Shown here one piece after another: positions 6,532-11,863 of a stretch of 11,863 nucleotides of DNA (position 1 is the first letter of the stretch; each line of letters opens with the position of its first letter). Below the pieces are notes generated by a model. It did not search any database, was not told the DNA's origin, and worked only from the letters and a program-made list of their open reading frames with translations. The position numbers and the translations under genes are program-made. Source of the DNA: CAZPXF01 sp964590945 (GTDB lineage: Bacteria; Bacillota; Clostridia; Lachnospirales; Lachnospiraceae); contig CAZPXF010000071.1 in assembly GCA_964590945.1 (NCBI GenBank), positions 1 to 11,863 on the forward strand. The letters are read 5' to 3'.

Positions 6532-7437
6532 CTACACTGCAACCGGTATATTCCGGATCTGCTCATGCGTCCGGTAATGATCCAGCCTCACATCGTCCGT
6601 CGTAAAATCATAGAAGTCCTTCACCTCCGGATTCAGCCAGAATGTCGGCGCCGGAAGCGGCTCGCGGCTGATCAGATCCTCCACAAGCGGGATGTGGCGG
6701 TCGTAAATATGGGCATCCGAAATCATATGCACAAGCTCTCCCGGCGTCATATCACACACCTGTGCAAGCATGTGCACGAGGACGGCATACTGGCACACAT
6801 TCCAGTTATTTGCTGTCAGTATATCCTGGGAACGCTGGTTCAGGATCGCATTTAGCACGAGTTTTTCGGAGTCCTTTTTCTTTGTGACATTGAATGTCAT
6901 ACTGTATGCACAGGGATACAGATTCATCTCATGCAAATCCTGATGCACGTAAATATTTGTTATAATCCTTCTGCTGTATGGATTGTTTTTCAGATCATAA
7001 ATCACGCCGTCAATCTGATCCAGATATACAAAGCCGTCCTGGATCTCCGCGCTTGGGTAAGACGCCAGAACTTCCCCCGGCTTTTCTTTATGATGTGCAT
7101 ACTTCTCTCCAATCTGATAACCATAGGCCTTGCCGATCGAGCCGTCTTTGTCCGCCCAGCTATCCCAGATATGGCTGTTCAGCTCTTTTATATTGTTTGA
7201 TTTCTTCTGCCAGATCCATAGCAGCTCGTCGACGCAGCTTTTAATTCCCGTCCGTCGAAGTGTCAATGCCGGAAACTCTTTTGACAGATCGTACCGGTTT
7301 ACGACTCCGAATTTTTTTATCGTATAGGCGAGCCGTCCATCCTCCCAGTGCGGACGTACCTTCTCGCCCTCCGTACTTGTTCCGTTTTCCAAAACGTCTC
7401 TGCACATATTTATAAAAATCTGATCCGCATAACTCAT
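6532..7437 (-). CDS. thyA: Thymidylate synthase (ThyA, Bacillus/phi3T-like lineage)
   Basis: The 301-residue enzyme methylates dUMP to dTMP using methylene-tetrahydrofolate, releasing dihydrofolate. Motifs: ELLWIWQ (71-77), HIWDSW (89-94), SRRIIT (155-160), the catalytic cysteine in LYPCAYS (Cys176), RSQD (202-205), the substrate-binding Asn-Val stretch around 213-216, and DAHIYDRHI (241-249). The ending FWLNPEVKDFYDFT (266-279) closely resembles what I recall of the Bacillus subtilis ThyA/phage phi3T enzyme. As there, the residue after the catalytic Cys is not the common His (here Ala). The protein is longer than E. coli ThyA (264). Its ribosome site GAGGAA is formed by the last codons of the MarR-like gene 3 nt upstream, indicating coupled translation. 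Confidence 0.97.
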   Translation of the reverse strand: MSYADQIFINMCRDVLENGTSTEGEKVRPHWEDGRLAYTIKKFGVVNRYDLSKEFPALTLRRTGIKSCVDELLWIWQKKSNNIKELNSHIWDSWADKDGSIGKAYGYQIGEKYAHHKEKPGEVLASYPSAEIQDGFVYLDQIDGVIYDLKNNPYSRRIITNIYVHQDLHEMNLYPCAYSMTFNVTKKKDSEKLVLNAILNQRSQDILTANNWNVCQYAVLVHMLAQVCDMTPGELVHMISDAHIYDRHIPLVEDLISREPLPAPTFWLNPEVKDFYDFTTDDVRLDHYRTHEQIRNIPVAV

Positions 7438-7440
7438 GAT

Positions 7441-7866
7441 CTATTCCTCCGCATTTCCTACTGTTTTTTCAAGCTGCCTGCGAAGCGCTGAGCGTTCCTT
7501 CACAGTCAGATTCCGGAACACCTTCTTCTCGATGCGCCGGTGCTCCGTTTCCATCTTTTTTCGTATATTATGAGCTTTCTCTGTCAGGAAAATATTCTTC
7601 CTGCGCTTATCCTTCGCATCCGAAACAGTCAAAATAAATCCCTTTTCCTCCAAACGGCGAAGAAGTCCTGTTACTGTTGGATTTTTCAGTTCCAGGTAAC
7701 GCTCTACATCGATCTGGTGTATTTCTTCTTTCTCCGTGTGGAAAAGATATTCCAGTACGTGGAACTGTGAAGATGTGAGACCAATCTGACGGATACATGC
7801 GTTGAATTCCCGTTCCAGCTCGTTTTCCACCTGCCATAGCAGCAGGGATAAATTTCTTTTTTCCAT
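7441..7866 (-). CDS. MarR-family transcriptional regulator
   Basis: This 141-residue protein has the MarR winged-helix layout: an N-terminal dimerisation helix (1-28), a helix-turn-helix around 48-77 (HQIDVERYLELKNPTVTGLLRRLEEKG), a wing with the conserved Asp/Arg pattern (VSDAKDKRRKNIFLTEKA, 81-98) and a C-terminal helix pair. MarR proteins act as dimers that bind palindromic operators, often their own. The gene ends 3 nt before the thyA ATG and its 3' end supplies the thyA ribosome site, so it is co-expressed with thyA. The start ATG 7866 has GGCGGTGATG upstream. Its promoter must lie in the short gap 7867-7917, where a direct repeat (TTTTACA, TTTACC) is present but no good -10/-35 pair was found. 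The ligand and targets are unknown. Confidence 0.9.
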   Translation of the reverse strand: MEKRNLSLLLWQVENELEREFNACIRQIGLTSSQFHVLEYLFHTEKEEIHQIDVERYLELKNPTVTGLLRRLEEKGFILTVSDAKDKRRKNIFLTEKAHNIRKKMETEHRRIEKKVFRNLTVKERSALRRQLEKTVGNAEE

Positions 7867-7917
7867 CTCATCACCGCCATCTGTTGTCCGGCATGTACTT
7901 TTACACTTTACCGGGAT

Positions 7918-7960
7918 AAAACAGGACTGCCTGAATCTCCTCGGATTCTATGCAGTCCTG
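7918..7960 (-). terminator. Rho-independent terminator after yerC
   Basis: On the minus strand CAGGACTGC (7960-7952) pairs perfectly with GCAGTCCTG (7930-7922), with an inner GAATC/GATTC stem, followed by TTTT (7921-7918). It lies 16 bp after the yerC stop and ahead of the MarR-like gene, so it separates the two transcripts or acts as an attenuator for marR-thyA. Confidence 0.7.
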
Positions 7961-7975
7961 ATATTATCCATATGT

Positions 7976-8278
7976 TCACTCCCTGGAATCCGGTTTACAG
8001 ATTCGCTCAAACGCCATGTCATATCCATCATTGCCATAATTCAGAGAACGGTTAACGCGGCTGATCGTCGCTGTAGATGCTCCTGTCTTGTCCGCAATCT
8101 CAAGATACGTCTTGTGGTCTCTCAGCATCTTTGCCACTTCAAATCGCTGCGAGAGTGACAGCAGCTCATTCACTGTACACACATCCTCAAAAAAAGTATA
8201 ACACTCATCTCTGTTCTTCAGACTTAAAATCGCATCGAAAAGAAAATCGACCGCTTCTGTTTTGATCTTTTTATTCAT
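7976..8278 (-). CDS. yerC: TrpR-like repressor of the YerC/YecD family
   Basis: This 100-residue protein carries a TrpR-type DNA-binding domain: VNELLSLSQRFEVAKMLRDHKTYLEIADKTGASTATISRVNRSLNYG spans about 36-82, with the helix-turn-helix at about 57-77. It corresponds to the YerC group common in Firmicutes, which have the TrpR fold but are not known tryptophan repressors. The start ATG 8278 has AAGGAG 8 nt upstream. The gene is monocistronic, with a promoter at 8311-8339 and a terminator at 7918-7960. The closing residues are polar and look disordered. Targets cannot be inferred from this window. Confidence 0.93.
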   Translation of the reverse strand: MNKKIKTEAVDFLFDAILSLKNRDECYTFFEDVCTVNELLSLSQRFEVAKMLRDHKTYLEIADKTGASTATISRVNRSLNYGNDGYDMAFERICKPDSRE

Positions 8279-8310
8279 AACTCGTCTCCTTCCGATATAA
8301 TGCTATGAAT

Positions 8311-8339
8311 ATTTTACCACAGTGAAATTTTAAAGTAAA
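8311..8339 (-). promoter_or_regulatory. SigA-type promoter of yerC
   Basis: On the minus strand TTTACT (8339-8334), a 17-bp spacer and TAAAAT (8316-8311). The predicted start near 8304 leaves a leader of about 25 nt containing the AAGGAG ribosome site. Confidence 0.7.
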
Positions 8340-8357
8340 GGCAAATGTGAGATATTG

Positions 8358-8381
8358 CAACCGGCTGCAGCAGCCGACCGG
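8358..8381 (-). terminator. GC-rich hairpin downstream of the Spo0A-like gene
   Basis: On the minus strand GGCTG-CTG-CAGCC forms a tight stem extended by G-U and G-C pairs to about 10 bp, beginning 12 nt after the stop codon. There is no U-run after it, so its role as a terminator is uncertain. Confidence 0.4.
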
Positions 8382-8392
8382 ATAACTCTGCG

Positions 8393-8752
8393 TTACTTTT
8401 CAGAATCCCCGTCCTCCTGTTCCTTCAGATTCAGGACCATCACTGCAAAAAACTCGCCGACAGTCGGCCTCTTCAGAAACGGATAACTCAATTCTTCTGT
8501 TATAAGCTCCCGGTTTTCCCTCCACATTCTGTCGACCAAAGTCCGAAGACTCCGCTCTACGGCTCCGTAAGTAATCTGATAATGCTTCGCTGTCTCCGAA
8601 TACAGCCTTTTGGTCACTGACCACAGGCGTTCCTCTTCCTCCAGCGCCAAATGCAGTGCATATACCGCATAACGGAAGCCTGCATAGTCCGGTCTGGCTC
8701 CCATTTTCAGAAGCGTCCTTCCAATCAATCTTTCCATTTTATCCCCCGTCAT
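8393..8752 (-). CDS. Orphan Spo0A-type DNA-binding domain protein without receiver
   Basis: From ATG 8752 the product has 119 residues and resembles only the C-terminal effector domain of the sporulation master regulator Spo0A: IGRTLLKMGARPDYAGFRYAVYAL (10-33), SVTKRLYSETAKHYQITYGAVERSLRTLVDRMW (45-77, the helix-turn-helix region) and KRPTVGEFFAVMV (94-106). The Spo0A receiver domain with its phosphorylated Asp is absent, so it is not controlled by the usual phosphorelay. The start is chosen because ATG 8752 overlaps the upstream stop as ATGA, with GGAGGAG about 11 nt before it. A longer version from 8845 would run inside the neighbouring gene, and a shorter one could begin at 8737. It forms a coupled pair with the XRE-type gene. 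Targets, and whether it competes with Spo0A at its boxes, are unknown. Confidence 0.8.
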   Translation of the reverse strand: MTGDKMERLIGRTLLKMGARPDYAGFRYAVYALHLALEEEERLWSVTKRLYSETAKHYQITYGAVERSLRTLVDRMWRENRELITEELSYPFLKRPTVGEFFAVMVLNLKEQEDGDSEK

Positions 8753-9018
8753 TGTACTATCTTCTCCTCCGCTTCTAATACAATTGATTTCAAGCCTTTT
8801 TGGCAGATAATCAGCTCTTCCTCTGAAAGTAATGTCAGAAAACACGCAATACTCTGACAGGAAAAGCCATGTTTTCCATGCTCATGGCTCCAATAAGAAC
8901 GAACGGAAACCTGCAGCGCCTCCGCCATCTCCTCCTGCGTAAGTCCATGGCTGGATCTATAAGAAACCACCTCCATCCTGAAAAATGCGGAAATAAACTT
9001 ATTTAGACTCTGATTCAT
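8749..9018 (-). CDS. Small XRE-type helix-turn-helix regulator
   Basis: The 89-residue product contains a Cro/CI-type helix-turn-helix: RSSHGLTQEEMAEALQVSVRSYWSHEHGKHG (21-51) followed by a helix SCQSIACFLTLLS (53-65). The ATG at 9018 is preferred over one at 9033 because GGGAGGGG lies between them, 5 nt before 9018. The rest is a short acidic C-terminal tail, too small for a ligand domain. The gene overlaps the Spo0A-like gene by 4 nt. A possible -10 (TATAAC, complement of 9074-9079) lies upstream without a clear -35. Small XRE proteins in such pairs often autoregulate; this is inference. Confidence 0.82.
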   Translation of the reverse strand: MNQSLNKFISAFFRMEVVSYRSSHGLTQEEMAEALQVSVRSYWSHEHGKHGFSCQSIACFLTLLSEEELIICQKGLKSIVLEAEEKIVQ

Positions 9019-9119
9019 GATAACCCCTCCCATGTTCCGACATTTTTAGAAAAATTTTACTCGTTGCGGCGAGGTTATACCATGATGCATACTTCCGGTA
9101 TTTCTTCCTGTGTATATAG

Positions 9120-9141
9120 AAAAAGCCGCCTTACGGCGGCG
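9120..9141 (-). terminator. Strong intrinsic terminator
   Basis: On the minus strand GCCGCC-GTAA-GGCGGC is followed directly by six T residues (9125-9120). It can end transcripts from the PPTase-PHP operon, 210 bp upstream, or from a short RNA starting near 9176. Confidence 0.85.
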
Positions 9142-9176
9142 GATTACCACATCCCGGAAAGATTCCAGCAATTTTT
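9120..9176 (-). ncRNA. Possible short RNA between promoter-like pair and terminator
   Basis: The pair at 9184-9212 would start a transcript near 9176, and the terminator ends it near 9120, giving about 57 nt. Two small stems (GGAA/TTCC and GGAT/ATCC) precede the terminator hairpin. No known RNA family is recognised; this is a hypothesis from signal spacing only. Confidence 0.2.
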
Positions 9177-9183
9177 CAAGTTA

Positions 9184-9212
9184 CTTTAACTTCAAGACAA
9201 AAGTGCTGTCAA
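9184..9212 (-). promoter_or_regulatory. Promoter-like pair in the 9.2-kb gap
   Basis: On the minus strand a perfect TTGACA (9212-9207) is followed after 17 bp by TTAAAG, or after 18 bp by TAAAGT. The -10 match is poor, so this is a weak candidate. Confidence 0.35.
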
Positions 9213-9308
9213 AAAGTAAATACATCTTGTCTTATTCTAAAAATGTATCTTACTCACTATATTGACAACACTCCATTATAAAATACCATAATTCAAATAG
9301 TATTTCAA

Positions 9309-9356
9309 TTTACATTCTTAAAAGAAGCTATTTTTACATTCTTAAAAGAATCTATT
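9309..9356. repeat. Two 24-bp tandem repeats overlapping the PHP stop codon
   Basis: Positions 9309-9332 and 9333-9356 are identical except at one base. Each contains an inverted motif ATTCTT-AA-AAGAAT (perfect in the copy near the gene). The stop codon of the PHP gene (9354-9352) falls inside the second copy. Confidence 0.8.
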
Positions 9357-10092
9357 TGAGGGGATTATTTTCCCTCCGCTGCTTTATGAATCCGAGCAGC
9401 TTCTCCTTATCTGTCGATATCACCTGCTCCTCCGGGAAACCGGTCTCCGCCAAAAGCTGTAACGGAACGGCAAAATCTGCAATCTGCCCTTCAAAATGTG
9501 CGTCGCTTCCCACGGAAATATATGTACCGTACTTCTTTGCCTTTTCGAGCATTGTACGGACGTTATCCACGCCATTGCCCCGGAAGCTCCCCGGCCTTAG
9601 AGAGGATGCATTGATTTCCAAAGCAACCCTGTGCGCCGCCGCTTCCCTTGCAAGGAGGTCGTAATCCAGCGGATAACGGACGTCGTCCGGATGTCCGATT
9701 ATGTCCACATATGGACATTTTTCCATCGTATTAACGTATGCCATCGTATTGACTTCTTCTCCCCTGCTCACACGGTAGCATGGCACATGGATGCTGGCGA
9801 TCACGATATCCATATCCTTCAAAACAGGTTCTGCAAGATCGATCGTTCCATATTCATCCATAATATTAAGCTCCACGCCGAGCAGAAGGCGGATTCCATA
9901 ATAATCTCTCGGAATGATCTTATAATTTGAGAAATGAAAATCCACACAGGTTCCCGGCATCTCCTTTGCGTGCTCAGTAAGCGCAAGAGCCTCAAGCCCC
10001 TTTTCCTTTGCAGCCAGCGCCATCTCACGCATTGTATTATATGCATGTCCGCTCACGATCGTATGTGCATGCGTATCTGTCAATAGTTTCAA
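9352..10092 (-). CDS. PHP-domain metal-dependent hydrolase (YcdX-like), TTG start
   Basis: Started at TTG 10092 the protein has 246 residues, matching the length of E. coli YcdX (245); GAGGGG lies 6 nt upstream and the start overlaps the PPTase stop as TTGA. The frame is open further upstream, but only inside the PPTase gene. PHP metal-binding signatures are all visible: THAH (7-10), LTEHAKEM, LGVELNI, ASIHVP, DIIGHPDD and SVGSDAH. Proteins of this group bind three metal ions and act as phosphatases or phosphoesterases; the substrate is not established for most. In vivo function here is unknown. The overlap indicates strict co-expression with the phosphopantetheinyl transferase. It resembles YcdX more than histidinol phosphatase (HisK) or polymerase PHP domains. 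Confidence 0.92.
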   Translation of the reverse strand: MKLLTDTHAHTIVSGHAYNTMREMALAAKEKGLEALALTEHAKEMPGTCVDFHFSNYKIIPRDYYGIRLLLGVELNIMDEYGTIDLAEPVLKDMDIVIASIHVPCYRVSRGEEVNTMAYVNTMEKCPYVDIIGHPDDVRYPLDYDLLAREAAAHRVALEINASSLRPGSFRGNGVDNVRTMLEKAKKYGTYISVGSDAHFEGQIADFAVPLQLLAETGFPEEQVISTDKEKLLGFIKQRRENNPLK

Positions 10093-10670
10093 AATAATCC
10101 CCTCTTTCTTACTGTAATACTTCCGTCTGGTGGCTCTGTGCAGACCCACATATGATATCCTAACCCAAAATCAATTTTTTGTAAATAGCCGCGTCTTCCG
10201 GAGCCCGGGCCATCCTCCTCTTTTGTGCGGACAATCTCCATCCGGCGTCCTCCGCTCACAACCGAAAGCTTTCCAAGTCCCCGCGCCAGTCCCGCGCCTG
10301 TATATTTTAAATAGGCCTCTTTCATCGCCCATATATCATAAAATTCTTTATAATTACACCCCTTTAAATACTCCTGTTCCTCCGCCGAATAAAATCTTTC
10401 GGCAATCCTTTCCCGCTGACGCCGGTTGTCCTCTATTTGAATATCAAGGCCGACTTCTGAACCTGCAAACGCACATGTCCAATATTCCCCGCTGTGGCTG
10501 ATGGAAAAACAGATTTCCGGGTGGTGAATAAAATAAGGTTTTCCTGCCTCGCGTTTCGCCAGGTCATAATTCTTCTCACCGTATATCCGGCGCGCCGCCT
10601 TTTCAAGAAGCCGATGAGATTCCTGCTGATTTCCCTTTTCAATTTTACAATAACAAACGATTATTTCCAT
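10089..10670 (-). CDS. 4'-phosphopantetheinyl transferase, Sfp type
   Basis: This 193-residue enzyme moves the phosphopantetheine arm of CoA to a serine of carrier proteins, releasing 3',5'-ADP. Motifs in order: GKPYF (43-47), FSISHSGEYW (55-64), the Mg-binding VGLDIQ (73-78), RFYSAEEQEYL (92-102) and the second metal/CoA motif WAMKEAYLKYTGAGL (114-128). It is shorter than Sfp itself (224), as is common for clostridial homologues. GGGG precedes the ATG at 10670 by 5 nt, and the stop overlaps the start of the PHP gene. No polyketide or nonribosomal peptide gene lies in the window, so the target could be the fatty-acid ACP or a cluster elsewhere. Upstream bases are AT-rich with a weak promoter-like pair (TTGGAG, 17 bp, TATTTT). 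Confidence 0.95.
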   Translation of the reverse strand: MEIIVCYCKIEKGNQQESHRLLEKAARRIYGEKNYDLAKREAGKPYFIHHPEICFSISHSGEYWTCAFAGSEVGLDIQIEDNRRQRERIAERFYSAEEQEYLKGCNYKEFYDIWAMKEAYLKYTGAGLARGLGKLSVVSGGRRMEIVRTKEEDGPGSGRRGYLQKIDFGLGYHMWVCTEPPDGSITVRKRGLF

Positions 10671-10722
10671 CTTTTCCCCTGTTTTTTTAAAATAACTTTT
10701 TTAAAATATTGCTCCAAATGGC

Positions 10723-10751
10723 TTGCTCTTTTTTCCGTATTATGCTAATAT
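10723..10751 (+). promoter_or_regulatory. Candidate promoter of the Rpn-like gene
   Basis: TTGCTC (10723-10728), 17-bp spacer, TAATAT (10746-10751). Individually weak boxes, but the predicted start near 10758 coincides with the first base of a stem-loop. Confidence 0.35.
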
Positions 10752-10758
10752 CAGAAAC

Positions 10759-10800
10759 ATATTAGATACATTCTGGCTTTCTTCAAAGCGGATCTAATAT
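10759..10800 (+). promoter_or_regulatory. Nested stem-loop in the leader of the Rpn-like gene
   Basis: ATATTAGAT (10759-10767) pairs perfectly with ATCTAATAT (10792-10800), and an inner hairpin GCTTT-CTTC-AAAGC occupies 10776-10789. A small TGGC-AATTC-GCCA hairpin follows further down. The leader from 10759 to the start codon is about 118 nt, longer than translation requires, so it may be a regulatory or protective RNA structure. No known riboswitch consensus was recognised. Confidence 0.5.
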
Positions 10801-10876
10801 TTCATTTGGTCTATGGCAATTCGCCACTTGTCCTGCATTTTACTCTTAATAATCATATCTGGAAAGGAGCTATTCT

Positions 10877-11863
10877 ATGTTTCAAAGTAATCTCACATCT
10901 GATCCGGCAAATCTTGCATCACTACGATCAGTACCCATCGATTGGGCCAAGGTGACCGGCCCTGTCGATATCCCCATGACAAATGACTATCTCTTCCGTG
11001 CAGTATTTCAAACGGAAAATGAGATCCTGAAAGCGCTGATCTGTTCTCTGCTTCATTTTGATCCGCAAAATGTGATGTCCGTTGAAGTCACTAATCCCAT
11101 TATACTCGGTACGAGCATCAATGCCAAAGATTTTATTCTGGATATTCAGGTTCTATTTAACAACTCTTCCATTATCAATCTGGAGCTTCAGGTAATCAAT
11201 CAGCACAATTGGCCGGAACGCTCTTTGAGTTATCTCTGCCGTTCCTTCGATAACCTGAATAAAGGGAGTGATTACAAAGAGGTCAAACCCGTCATTCAAA
11301 TTGGAATCCTTGATTTCACACTTTTTCCCGAACATCCGGAGTTCTATTCTACCTATTGGATGATGAATGAAAAAACACATCAAATCTATAGTGACAAATT
11401 ACGTTTATCTGTGGTAGACTTAACTCAGATACATATTTCTTCAGAAGAAGATAAATATTATCACATAGATATGTGGGCATCCTTTTTTAAAGCAAAGACG
11501 TGGGAGGAATTAAAAATGCTAGCAAGCATGGATACAAGCATGGATACAATCATCGAACAGGCTAATGCCGCCTATTACAGACTCTCAAAAGAAGAACGGA
11601 TCCGCCAGCAATGTGAAGCCCGGGCAGAATACTATCGTATGGAAAAGACACGGCAGCGCGAGGAGGAAGAAAATCAGAAAAGAGTCGAGGAAATACGAAA
11701 ATCAGAAGAAAATATACGGAAAATGCGGGTGGAAACGCGGAAAATGCAGGAAGAAACGCGGAAAATGCAGGAGGATAATCAAGAAAAACTCAAGATAATT
11801 CGAAAAACGCAGGAGGAAACGCAGAAAATGCAGGAGGATAATCAAGAAAAACTCAAGGTAATT
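10877..11863 (+). CDS. Rpn/PD-(D/E)XK family transposase-like nuclease with repeated coiled-coil tail, 3' end beyond window
   Basis: An open frame of 329 codons runs to the right edge. AAAGGAG lies about 8 nt before ATG 10877. Residues 34-45 (MTNDYLFRAVFQ) are the typical opening of the PD-(D/E)XK transposase/Rpn group; catalytic-type residues are Asp89 (FILDIQV) and Glu103-x-Gln105 (NLELQV), followed by PERSLSYLCRSFDNL (113-127). Rpn proteins are DNA endonucleases linked to RecA-independent recombination and, in some systems, to phage defence. After residue 240 the sequence becomes a highly charged helix built of 7-residue repeats (281-329), probably a coiled coil; it continues outside the window. 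A 12-bp duplication makes SMDTSMDT at 217-224. Transcription diverges from the PPTase operon. Confidence 0.88.
   Translation, partial: MFQSNLTSDPANLASLRSVPIDWAKVTGPVDIPMTNDYLFRAVFQTENEILKALICSLLHFDPQNVMSVEVTNPIILGTSINAKDFILDIQVLFNNSSIINLELQVINQHNWPERSLSYLCRSFDNLNKGSDYKEVKPVIQIGILDFTLFPEHPEFYSTYWMMNEKTHQIYSDKLRLSVVDLTQIHISSEEDKYYHIDMWASFFKAKTWEELKMLASMDTSMDTIIEQANAAYYRLSKEERIRQQCEARAEYYRMEKTRQREEEENQKRVEEIRKSEENIRKMRVETRKMQEETRKMQEDNQEKLKIIRKTQEETQKMQEDNQEKLKVI
11524..11547 (+). repeat. 12-bp in-frame tandem duplication
   Basis: AAGCATGGATAC occurs twice back to back (11524-11535, 11536-11547), duplicating four residues without changing the frame. It lies at the junction between the nuclease domain and the helical tail. 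Confidence 0.8.
11717..11863 (+). repeat. 21-bp repeats encoding heptads in the Rpn-like tail
   Basis: Seven successive 21-bp units fill 11717-11863 exactly, encoding variants of RKMQEET, RKMQEDN and QEKLKII. A higher-order 63-bp unit (three heptads) is repeated nearly perfectly (compare 11765 onward with 11828 onward). Such close DNA identity suggests recent expansion by slippage or unequal recombination. The array reaches the window edge. Confidence 0.85.

Larger units (their letters stand above)
9019..9351. other. 333-bp AT-rich intergenic region
   Basis: No ORF with a ribosome site was found here. From right to left it holds the outer part of a 24-bp tandem repeat ending in the PHP stop codon, a TTGACA-containing minus-strand promoter candidate, a strong minus-strand terminator at 9120-9141, and a leader of about 100 bp for the XRE-type gene. 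Confidence 0.6.

Noticed and set aside
8753..8845. Upstream extension of the Spo0A-like protein to the ATG at 8845
   Set aside because: The extra 31 residues lie within the XRE-type gene in another frame and do not resemble Spo0A; ATG 8752 with the ATGA overlap explains the start.
9309..9356. CRISPR-like repeats
   Set aside because: The copies are directly adjacent without spacers and only two exist.
10093..10149. ATG start for the PHP protein at 10149
   Set aside because: The extra 19 residues overlap the PPTase coding region and do not fit the family; TTG 10092 has a ribosome site and gives the family length.
11153..11383. Minus-strand 76-codon frame inside the Rpn-like gene
   Set aside because: Fully overlapped by the conserved nuclease domain on the plus strand; no ribosome site.

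Overview
The window looks like a chromosomal segment of a Gram-positive Firmicute, most likely a gut Clostridia of the Lachnospiraceae type. This rests on protein character (a YerC-type TrpR-like repressor, a Spo0A-type DNA-binding domain, a Bacillus/phage phi3T-style thymidylate synthase), strong GGAGG-like ribosome sites and moderate GC with AT-rich gaps. It is inference, since no search could be run. Almost everything lies on the minus strand. The clear exceptions are a 50-residue ORF near 6.3 kb and the gene that leaves the right edge.

Layout on + coordinates. 1-1224 (minus, cut by the left edge): AAA-ATPase-like protein of the PD-(D/E)XK-associated family. 1349-5379 (minus): a compact surface-polysaccharide operon in the order glf (UDP-galactopyranose mutase), polyprenyl glycosylphosphotransferase, Wzz-like chain-length protein, behind a good promoter at 5413-5441. 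5502-7866 (minus): nucleotide/folate genes in the order marR-like, thyA, folA. Between thyA and folA sits an unexpected plus-strand insertion. It is a 334-bp unit (6184-6517) bounded by about 28-bp inverted repeats, with its own near-consensus promoter, a 14-bp tandem repeat in the leader, a 50-codon ORF and a hairpin. 7976-8278 (minus): yerC, with promoter and terminator. 8393-9018 (minus): a coupled pair, a small XRE-type regulator and a receiver-less Spo0A-like DNA-binding protein. 9019-9351: AT-rich gap with a clear minus-strand terminator, a possible small RNA and a 24-bp tandem repeat. 9352-10670 (minus): Sfp-type phosphopantetheinyl transferase overlapped by 4 nt with a YcdX-like PHP hydrolase that starts at TTG. 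10671-10876: divergent intergenic region with a nested stem-loop leader. 10877-11863 (plus, cut by the right edge): Rpn/PD-(D/E)XK transposase-like nuclease whose C-terminus is made of 21-bp/7-residue repeats.

How the genes work together: ThyA makes dTMP and dihydrofolate and DHFR regenerates tetrahydrofolate, so thyA and folA form a natural unit; the MarR-like gene is positioned to be co-translated with thyA. The glf operon supplies UDP-galactofuranose, the lipid-linked first sugar and length control for a surface glycan, but the glycosyltransferases, flippase and polymerase must lie elsewhere. The PPTase activates carrier proteins, and its coupled PHP partner may process a phosphate by-product. 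The strongest candidates for something undescribed are the inverted-repeat cassette between thyA and folA, the orphan Spo0A-like/XRE pair, the degenerate kinase-like tail of the Wzz protein and the structured leader plus expandable coiled coil of the Rpn-like gene.
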